From Microdochium bolleyi (lineage: Eukaryota; Ascomycota; Sordariomycetes; Xylariales; Microdochiaceae), in assembly GCA_001566295.1 (NCBI GenBank), contig KQ964281.1, positions 1-64,000 of the forward strand: a stretch of 64,000 nt of DNA. The letters run 5' to 3'. The notes under the pieces are model-generated. The model saw nothing but the letters and a program-made list of their open reading frames with translations. It was not told the DNA's origin and did no database searches. Positions within the stretch are counted from its first letter, which is position 1. Every line of letters starts with the position of its first letter. The position numbers and the translations under genes are program-made. Below, piece by piece: positions 56,602 through 64,000 of the stretch.

Positions 56602-58602
56602 CTACAGCGGACCGACGAACCCGTCAAACGAGTGGAGCAGCGTGACGCAGACATCATCCACGACCCCCGGAACGTCTAGCCAGGCATACGACATCAGGAA
56701 ACAGCCCTGCTTCCCAAAGTTGCTGCCCCACGAGTTCTGCACGCGGAAGCACCCGAGCCCGTCCTCCCAGCCCACCGCGAGCACGGCGTGCCTGGCCAGC
56801 GCCGTCTCCGTCGTGGGACCAGGCACGGGGAATATGATGTCGTTGTCGTCCGTCCGGTTCCAGCAGCCGGCTGCGAAGCTCGCCGTCGAGCCGTAGAACG
56901 TGAAGCCGAAGACGACGGGGTACCCGCCCGCGATGCACGTCTTCCAGGCCTTCTCGTCCTTGGGCGTAATCGTGTAGTGCGTCCGCTGGTGCACCGGCGC
57001 GAGCGGGAAGCACCCGGTCGGCGGCGGCGTCGCGGCGAGGCAGGCAGGGGCGAACTGCTGACCCGCGGTGGCGTTGTTGATGATGTTGTTGCTGCTGCTG
57101 CTGCTGTTCTGGGCCGCTGTCGCGAGGGTGTACTTGTACGGCCAAGTGTCCTCTGGCACGATCCCGAGCCCCTCCATCAGCCGGACCGTGTCGAGGACAG
57201 TGGCGCCCGAGTCGGCCGTGAGCACCTGCGTCGGCGGCGAGTTTACGAGGCTGGTGTAGTAGTCCGCGTCGGGTGCAGAGGCCGCGAGCCCGAACCGCGC
57301 CGTGTAGTAAAGGTACATGCGCGACGGCACGAAGTCGGGCTTGCCCATGCCCGCGATGAGGTAGCGGTACGCGGCGGCGACTGCGTTGGCGGCGGACGAC
57401 CCGATGACGCCTTGGTCGAACACGAACTGCGGGTTCAGCATGCTGTAGCTCGGTTGGGCTATCTTTGGGTTGGTGGTGAGGTTCGTCTGCCGCGACATGT
57501 CGAGCCTACGGTCGAAGCCGCTCGCCGGCGCGGAAACAAACCCCGTACCCACGGGTGAGCCCTGTGTGCTGCAGTTCGTAGGCGCCGCGGCCTCCGGGTC
57601 CGTGGCCGAGGCCACGGCTGTGCGGCTCCAGTACATTGGCGGCGAGTATGTCCCCTTGTCGGTCCAGACGGTGTAGACGTAGCCGTTCGCCCAGCATAGC
57701 GCGGCCGGGTTATAGCATCTCCAGGGGCTGTCGCCGCCGAGCGAGTACGGCGACGACGTGTAGCACCCGTCGCCGAACTTGTATGCGCACAGCAGGCTGC
57801 TCTCGCCGTTGTGCTTCTTGAAGCTGATCCACGAGTTGGCCCCGTCGGGCGTCGTCATGGCGCTCACCGCCGTGCTACCGGACTCGTCGAGGTCGTCAGT
57901 GCGATTCCAGACAGGAGGGTCCGCGGTCATGTCGAGCGTCGTCTCCAGCACGCCGCCGCCGCTCGTGTTGGCGAGCAGGAGCGCGACCACGATGCCGCCG
58001 GGCCGCACGGTCAGGGCCGGCGCCGCGGTGGTAGACTCGCCGACCTCGGTGTTGGCGGAAAATTGGCTCGCTGGCAGGGCCGGGGGTCCCTTCTGGAGGA
58101 GATCCAGGAGGCCCGGGAGAGAGTATGTCCAGATCAGCGCGTTGTCGGAGGTCCTGTGGCCGATGATATGGAGGACGTTGTTGGCCACGACAGCCACCAC
58201 ATCTGTCTCCCACGTCGCGCTCCACTGGCCGATCCAGCTGAACGAGTCGCCGTTATAGAAGAATAGCCCAAGGCCGCCGCCGTTGCCCGAGTCGAACGGC
58301 ACCAGGGCGAAGAGGGTGTTGTTGAAGACAACCAGGCACGATCCGTATGTTTGATGCGCTGTGATCTCGGGGAAGTTGACAATCTTGCGCTCGTCCCAGC
58401 CGTCGTCGGTCAGGTTTCGAGCTGTGTAGCTGAACGACGGAGGCGGAGGCCCATACGGCGGGATGGTAGCCCACGCGATGAATAACCTGCCGTTGTACTC
58501 GCACATGGCGGGCCTATAGAAAGACCCCATTGGGAACTGCGTGTCCAGCGGGTCTTGTTGGTACAGCAGCGTGGAAGGTGTCCATTCTGTTGGGATGGCC
58601 AT
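56602..58602 (-). CDS. Beta-propeller lectin-like protein fused to an inactive papain-like domain
   Basis: Intronless, 666 residues. Residues 1-350 contain about six repeats of one strand pattern: RPAMCEYNGRLFIAW, GSCLVVFNNTLFALV, VVAVVANNVLHIIG, APALTVRPGGIVVALL, VSAMTTPDGANSWISF, NPAALCWANGYVYTVW. This indicates a beta-propeller resembling fungal and bacterial fucose- or sugar-binding lectins. Residues 375-660 form a C1A (papain-like) domain: LDMSRQTN, FVFDQGVIGSSAANAVAAAYRY, RHAVLAVGWEDG with the active-site His (605), and FRVQNSWGSNFGKQGCFL with the Asn (623). The residue where DQGxLGSC has its nucleophile is Ser403 (codon 57394-57396), so normal cysteine protease activity is not expected. 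There is no signal peptide. The layout recalls cytosolic fungal defence chimerolectins, but I know of no exact equivalent. Confidence 0.8.
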   Translation of the reverse strand: MAIPTEWTPSTLLYQQDPLDTQFPMGSFYRPAMCEYNGRLFIAWATIPPYGPPPPSFSYTARNLTDDGWDERKIVNFPEITAHQTYGSCLVVFNNTLFALVPFDSGNGGGLGLFFYNGDSFSWIGQWSATWETDVVAVVANNVLHIIGHRTSDNALIWTYSLPGLLDLLQKGPPALPASQFSANTEVGESTTAAPALTVRPGGIVVALLLANTSGGGVLETTLDMTADPPVWNRTDDLDESGSTAVSAMTTPDGANSWISFKKHNGESSLLCAYKFGDGCYTSSPYSLGGDSPWRCYNPAALCWANGYVYTVWTDKGTYSPPMYWSRTAVASATDPEAAAPTNCSTQGSPVGTGFVSAPASGFDRRLDMSRQTNLTTNPKIAQPSYSMLNPQFVFDQGVIGSSAANAVAAAYRYLIAGMGKPDFVPSRMYLYYTARFGLAASAPDADYYTSLVNSPPTQVLTADSGATVLDTVRLMEGLGIVPEDTWPYKYTLATAAQNSSSSSNNIINNATAGQQFAPACLAATPPPTGCFPLAPVHQRTHYTITPKDEKAWKTCIAGGYPVVFGFTFYGSTASFAAGCWNRTDDNDIIFPVPGPTTETALARHAVLAVGWEDGLGCFRVQNSWGSNFGKQGCFLMSYAWLDVPGVVDDVCVTLLHSFDGFVGPL

Positions 58603-59512
58603 TGTCTTTGAGCGAGTCCCGGCCGATGTCTAGAAGTGAATCGTTATGTGTACTTGGGATGTGCAGAGTCTGTAATCTTGTTGTCGCCCGATGTGTTTGT
58701 ACATCAGCACGAATGCTCTTTATTTATCCTGGAGCAGTAGTACAGCATGTGGGTTCCTCAATGGTATGATTGCGATCCTCCTCGCTATGAGTACCCCATT
58801 GGATGGTCTAGACCTGTCGGTGGCTGGCTGGAACGCCTTAATCAGCTGGAAAACTGACCGCAAAGTGGCCTCATCAGGCTGGCCAGTGGCGCTGTTGATG
58901 CTCGATAGAGCCATGCACATTCCAATAAGTGAGCACAGCTGACAGCCGCTAGCCGCTAGCCCTCAGCTTGAGCATGCACACGCCAATAACCACGTCGGGC
59001 TTGGTCAAGACCCGGCGGTCAAGCGGGCCGTTCCACTACGCTTCGGCCCGCCACATTGTTCAGCATTCGTCTGACATGTGCAGAGGCCCCCGGAGCTGCA
59101 GCCGGTCAGACAGTTACGCGGTCTGGAAGATACCCGGTGTGCAACCCCCGACGTACGGGAACGGTGTAGACAGGGTCCTCGTGCCCAGGCGTGTAGCATT
59201 GTGCTTGGACCCTGCTCCTGCTTCGCTTCAGGCTACAAAAGTGACAATGGCCTCTCGGTCGTCCACCGTGCGCAGTTTATAGTGCTGCTTCTGATTTCAC
59301 GGCAAGCCTATCGTGATGTCCTCCGACTGCATTCCGTACTACAGACCAATGGTCAATATTTGTGCTTTAGTGTCTGAAACCAGTGCGACTATGACAAAAC
59401 CTTCATATTACATCTTATTCACATAAAATGCACTAAATGTTTCTGGCGAGCAGAAGATCAATTATCGACAGCTATATTGCTCAGGTCCTCCCCCACTTCG
59501 TACAGGTCTAAT
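58603..59512. other. Intergenic region
   Basis: Promoter of the propeller gene (AT-rich GATAAATAAA near 58718-58727, minus) and 3' flank of the next minus-strand gene. No gene seen. Confidence 0.4.
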
Positions 59513-61577
59513 CTAACAAGTGTACTCCATGTTGAGCTCGACCCTCGGCGTGCCCTTGAAGTCGCCGGGCACTGCGTAGCTGATGTTGTAGATCCAGTGG
59601 TCCCGCAGCGTGGAGCCGTAGACGACATCCTGCTTGACGAGGCCCGGGGCGCTGACGTTGACGTTGAGGCAGGGGAGCTTCTCGAGGCCCGTGACGACGT
59701 TCTTGTTGCCGAGCGTCCACGAGGGGGGGATGCCGGTGAGCGCGAACGTGAAGATGTTGGTGCCGGCCTGCGTGGTGTTGGGGTACGACACGACCAGCCT
59801 CTTCTCGGTGGCCTCGGCGACGAGCGTCGACGCAGACGGGTACAGCGAGAAGAAGCCCATGTACGGGTACGGCTTGTGGCTGGGGTCGGCCGCCCACTGC
59901 ACGATGCCCGGCACGTACTGGTTGCCGCGGTTCTTGGTCTCGGTGACGGTCTGCGCACCGATCATGAGCGGGGCCGAGAGCCACGAGGTCGCGAACCGGG
60001 GCGAGGCGTCGGCGTCGAGCGTCTCATAGAGCGTCTTGTTGATGAACCGGCTGCCGCTCCACTTGCCCTGCTTGGCAGTGATAGCCGCAGCGGCAGACTT
60101 GGAGATTGTCGATGCGACAACGTCCGAGACCAGCGCAAAGGCGGGGCCCTGGGCGATATCGTACAGCAGGTCCCCTTCGCCCAGGGGGGGCTGGCCGAAC
60201 ACGCCGCGGCCGTAGACACCCCAGATCGCCATGGAGAGGATCTGTGAGTGCGTAGTGGCGTCACGGCTGTACGCACGATCGTAAGGGCCGACCATGTTGC
60301 CGAGATAGGGGTTGTAGTGAGCCGCGATGTCGTCCCAGAGCTTGGACAGGATGATCTTGGCGTTGCCCGTCATAGGCAGATCCTTGGGTCCGTAGGCCAT
60401 GTTGGCGGCGAGCGCCCAGATGTCGATGCCGTAGTAGTTGGGCGCGTTGTACTCGCCCAGCACGTTCTGTCCGTCGCGCTCAAAGAGCTTCAGAAGGGCG
60501 GTGCCCTGCTGGGTTGCAAAGGCTGTCAGGGTTGCGTTATTGCGGCGCTTCCCGATCCAGCCCGTCGTCAGGGCACGCATGAGCTCAATGTTGGAGTATC
60601 CAAGACTATCCCGTATGCTGTCAGTCTCCATTTCGTGGATGACTCCCTTAAAGGAGAGAACGTAGGGGTTCAGAGGCAAAGGGGAGGGGGGGGGGGGGGG
60701 GGAGAAGAACTCACATGAGGTTGTCGTCCTTGGGGAACGTGCCATTGCGGCGCATGCCACCGACAGCAGCAGCCAAGAGGGCATCCTCTACGCGTGTCAC
60801 GAGCGCCTTGGGGAGCTTATTCTCGAACTCTTCCACAACCTGGATGAGCTGGGTTCTACATATTGGGAATCCCTGTCAGCACTTGAGACCCAAACTCTAT
60901 TGTGAGGAACAGAGTTAAGGTTGATCGGACGGATACTTACCCAACGAATTCACGCCAGTTGGGGTCGTAGCTGTTGTAGATCGAGGGAGCGTACAGGGGT
61001 CCGTTGGGTGTCGGGTCCGGCTCGTCGGGAGCCAATTTGAACGTCCCGTACCACGGAGACGTGTAGTTGCTGTTCATCTGGTTCGCGAGGCTGTGGAGAG
61101 AAGCTGTCAGCTGGAAATCCTGCAAAGGAATCGCGTGGTGTCTTGTCTTGTGTCGGCGGGCCAGCAAAGAGCCCCCTCCAAAAAGAAAAAAAGGAAAAAG
61201 AAAAGGACAAAAAGAAGAGTCTCACATGTTCTCAATTGCCGCAATGGCACTCTCGACATCGCCCTTCTTGCCCCGGTGCAGCAGACCGGGCAGGTACCAC
61301 GCCGTGAAGCGGACGGACCACTGCCCATTGTCCTGGTACCAGATGTAGTTGTAGGACGAGTCGTAGCGCGAGTCCGACACGGACATGGAGTAGTCGAGCA
61401 GGCTCTGGGCATCTGTGGTCGCGCGCAATGTCAGCAAGCGCTCTTTCTTCACAACAGCACCAGGTGGGACCAAAACTTACTCTTGCCGAGCTGCTTGGTG
61501 CCGCGCTGAGCAAGGCTGGCTGCAGAGGCCGCCGAGCCCAGGGTCAGGACCGATACGAACGAGGTGAGGAGGCCCAT
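59513..61577 (-). CDS. Conserved secreted fungal protein, possibly glycosidase-like
   Basis: Five exons (61577-61481, 61412-61226, 61090-60941, 60855-60715, 60605-59513) give 555 residues in frame. The signal peptide is MGLLTSFVSVLTLGSAASA. The body is helix-rich with many aromatic residues: NYIWYQDNGQWSVRFTAWYLP, IYNSYDPNWREFVGTQLIQV, EYNAPNYYGIDIWALAANMAYG, AHYNPYLGNMVGPYDRAYSRD, and SWTLGNKNVV in a final beta-rich part. I recognise it as a conserved ascomycete family without an assigned activity. The alternating helices and the GPYDRAY region recall six-hairpin glycosidases, but no catalytic pair can be named. Ten or so N-glycosylation sites occur. Intron 4 contains a run of 17 C on the coding strand. 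It is divergent from the transporter gene at 62451 across a shared promoter. Confidence 0.75.
60686..60702. repeat. Run of 17 G within an intron
   Basis: Homopolymer in intron 4 of the secreted conserved protein gene, 13 bp inside the donor. Length errors are likely in this tract, but it is non-coding. Confidence 0.8.
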
Positions 61578-62450
61578 TGTCGCAAAGCTTGGATGTCGAG
61601 ATGTCGGATTGCGTCAATCTGTCGGGAGGAGAGCTGGGGAGAAAAACATGTTTCATTGCTGGGGACTATATACCACGTCCCCGGGGGTATTTCCCCTCGG
61701 GCTGCACTCCGAATACGGCTGGCTGCACTCCGCACGAACGATCAGCATTACTGACTCGGTACGCGGCACAGGGCACGTGGCTCGTGTCGGCGAAGACAAC
61801 GCCGGCATTATGCGAGTGGAGGCTGGCGGGCTGGTCGACCAGCAACGAGGCACCGCGCACCGCTGGTGACGGAATACCCCGTGGAGGCTCCCCCACATAT
61901 TCGGCCCTGGGTCCAGCTTGGTCAAGCTTGGTCGAGCTTGGTCCAGCTACAGATGGGGATCACCCTGGTTGCCTTCTCCAATTTCTCTAGCCGAGGCGCC
62001 ACGCCCCGTTGCTGGCTGGCCAAGGGCCCTGCCAGAGGCTTATCTCGGCCAAGCCCCAACGGTCCGGCCTCGTTCGAGGCGCGATAGTTATCAGCCCGCC
62101 AACCAACAATGCCCGGCATCGGCCGGTCATTCCCGGGCAAGGCCGGCCCTCTGCCCTCCACTTTCCGGTTGTTCCACCTATGAGGCCATCTCAACCGCGC
62201 GCTGTGGAGGCGGTTGGGGTCCGACCATTGTGCGCCGAGGGGATGGCGATCTTCGGCAAACCCGTGAGGCCGGGACCCCTCACGTGCCCCCGAGATAACG
62301 GTGGAGTCTTCCCCTTGGGATCGCGTGTTTCTCCAGCCACCCCAGATTGCGTTGCTTATAATATTTGCATCGCGAGCCCCGGCTGCACACCTGTTGCAGA
62401 GGTCCCCGAGATCTTGGGACCATCACGCGTCACGAGCCACTACCACGACA
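61578..62450. other. Divergent promoter with a 10-bp tandem repeat
   Basis: TATATA at 61667-61672, 90 bp from the minus-strand start, and TTATAATATTT at 62356-62366, 85 bp from the plus-strand start, serve the two genes. Between them lie a 10-bp tandem repeat (61911-61948) and several C-rich boxes such as CCCCGGGGG at 61679-61687. The paired layout suggests the secreted protein and the transporter are co-regulated. Confidence 0.5.
61911..61948. repeat. Tandem repeat GTCNAGCTTG, three and a half copies
   Basis: Consecutive 10-bp units GTCCAGCTTG, GTCAAGCTTG, GTCGAGCTTG and a partial GTCCAGCTA, differing only at the fourth base of each complete unit. One unit per helical turn would present the same DNA face four times, so it may be a protein-binding array. 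Confidence 0.65.
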
Positions 62451-64000
62451 ATGACAAAGTCTCAGCCTTCTCTCGCCATTGATGGCCAGCTCGCCAACGA
62501 GGGCTGGGCCAGCTGGCTCGGCAACAGGGGCATCCTCAAGCTCAACGCCATCCTGATCCTGTCGCTCATCTCGAGTTACGCCACGGGTTACGATGGCTCC
62601 ATGATGAACGGGCTCCAGAGCCTGGACTCGTGGAAGGCAGCCTTCAATGACCCCGACGCGCAGCAGCTCGCCATGTATGTCCCAGCTGAATTTCCCCCTG
62701 ATTTGCGACATCCGTCAGCTAACCACATGCCTCCGTGACAGCCTCAATGCGATCCAAAACATCGGCCAGCTCGCGGCTCTCCCCTTTTGTGCCATGTTCT
62801 GCGACAAGTTCGGCCGCCGCCCCGCCCTCGTCGTCGGCGCGACCATCATGCTCCTCGGCGCGGGCCTCCAGGGCGGTGCCCAGAACACGGGCATGTTCAT
62901 TGCGGCCCGCGGCATCCTCGGTTTCGGCCTGGCCCTCAACATCACCGCCGCGCCCCTGCTCATCATGGAGTCTGCCTACCCGTCCCAGCAGGCCCCCATG
63001 GTCTCCATCTACAACACCCTCTGGGGCCTCGGTGCCTTGAGCGCGGCCTGGATCACCTACGGCACCTTCCGCCTTGACAACGACTGGGCATGGCGTATCC
63101 CGTCCATCCTCCAGGCGCTGTCCAGCATCCTACAGATCACTCTCTGCTGGCTCATTGACGAGTCCCCCCGCTGGCTCATCTCGCAGGAGCGCGAGGCCGA
63201 GGCCGAGGCCCTGCTCGTCAAGTACCACGCCAACGGCGACGCGGGCAGCGCCCTCGTGCGCGTCGAGATGGAGGAGATCCGCACCGCGATCCGCCTCGAG
63301 AATGAGGCCATGCAGTCCACGAGCTACATGTCCTTCTTCCAGACCCCCGGCAACCGCCGCCGCTTCTTCATCATCCTGGCCGTCGGCTTCTTCAGCCAGT
63401 GGAGCGGCAACGGCCTCATCTCGTACTACCTCACGCTCATCCTCAACTCGATCGGGTACCGCTCGCAGGAGACCCAGACCCTCATCAACGCGCTGCTCAC
63501 CGTCTGGGGCCTCTTCTGGGGTGTCGTCTTCTCCCTGCTCGTCAACCGCATCTCCCGCCGCGCGCTGTTCCTCTTCTCAACGCTCGGCTCGCTCGCCGTG
63601 TACGTGTGCTGGACCGCGCTCGAGGCCACCTACGAGATGTCGACCGACCTCAACGAGGACGGCACCGGCGGGCCCGAGGGCGTGGCCAAGGGTGTCCTCG
63701 CCATGATCTTCCTCTTCAACTTCTTCTTCACGGCCGGTTGGGGCACCCTGCAGGTCACCTACGTCGTCGAGATCCTGCCCTTCAACCTCCGCGCCCGGGG
63801 CCTGGTGCTGTACAACCTCTTCGTCGCGTGCGCGCTCATCTTTAACCAGTACGCCAACCCCATCGGTGTCACCAACTCGGGCTGGAAGTACTACATTACG
63901 TACTGCGTCTGGCTCGCGGTTGAGGCCGTCGTCGTCTACTTCCTCTTCGTCGAGACGAGCGGCCTCAGCCTCGAGGAGACAGCCATGAAGCTCGACGGCA
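62451..64000 (+). CDS. MFS sugar transporter (partial, runs off window)
   Basis: Joins 62451-62674 and 62742 onward; 494 codons are visible and the C-terminus lies beyond base 64000. This is a sugar-porter-type MFS protein of the fungal lactose-permease-like/hexose group. Blocks are LISSYATGYDGSMMNGLQSL in helix 1, CDKFGRRPALVVG (motif A), ARGILGFGLALNITAAPLLIMESAYP in helix 4, WRIPSILQ, IDESPRWLIS (the PESPRW motif), SGNGLISYYL in helix 7, and VEILPFNLRARGLVLYNLF. The window stops after VETSGLSLEETAMKLDG, close to the usual end of the last helix, so little is missing. Likely proton-coupled uptake of a mono- or disaccharide. The divergent secreted protein upstream may release its substrate; that is inference. 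Confidence 0.88.

Overview
The window is the left end of a chromosome from a filamentous ascomycete (Pezizomycotina). It opens with CCCTAA telomere repeats at base 1. The genes have short GT-AG introns of about 40-160 bp, mostly with GTAAGT or GTGAGT donors. The gene families are typical of this group: HET domain, Pth11/rhodopsin-type membrane protein, Zn2Cys6 regulator and DHA1 transporter. Two relics carry C-to-T-type nonsense codons that look like repeat-induced point mutation (RIP). The species cannot be named from sequence alone. Exon joins were worked out by hand from splice sites, reading frame and family motifs.

Layout. 0-4.6 kb is subtelomere: telomere repeats, a HET gene, a decayed F-box/LRR-like relic and AT-rich sequence. 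4.6-6.2 kb holds a secreted tyrosinase with a 14-nt microexon. 6.2-10.1 kb is empty of convincing genes. 10.1-21.3 kb holds a fungal rhodopsin-domain protein, a Thr-rich secreted protein, a GNAT acetyltransferase, an arrestin-like protein and a broken paralogue of the Thr-rich protein.

22.9-42.7 kb is the most interesting block. In order it holds an FAD amine oxidase, delta-1-pyrroline-5-carboxylate (P5C) dehydrogenase, a catalase relic, pyranose 2-oxidase, proline dehydrogenase, a Zn2Cys6 regulator, a Rieske oxygenase of the betaine/choline type, P5C reductase and an MFS transporter. Rieske demethylation, FAD amine oxidation, proline dehydrogenase and P5C dehydrogenase would form a complete route from proline betaine (stachydrine) through N-methylproline and proline to glutamate. 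The transporter and regulator would complete a catabolic cluster. This is an inference from co-location and family chemistry. Glycine betaine or choline as substrate is the main alternative.

44.6-64 kb holds a glycerate kinase, an orphan protein with a long amphipathic helical segment, a protealysin-like M4 metalloprotease, a secreted carboxylesterase, a beta-propeller protein fused to a papain-like domain whose catalytic Cys is Ser, a secreted conserved protein of unknown function, and a sugar-porter-type transporter cut off by the window end. The last two are divergently transcribed.
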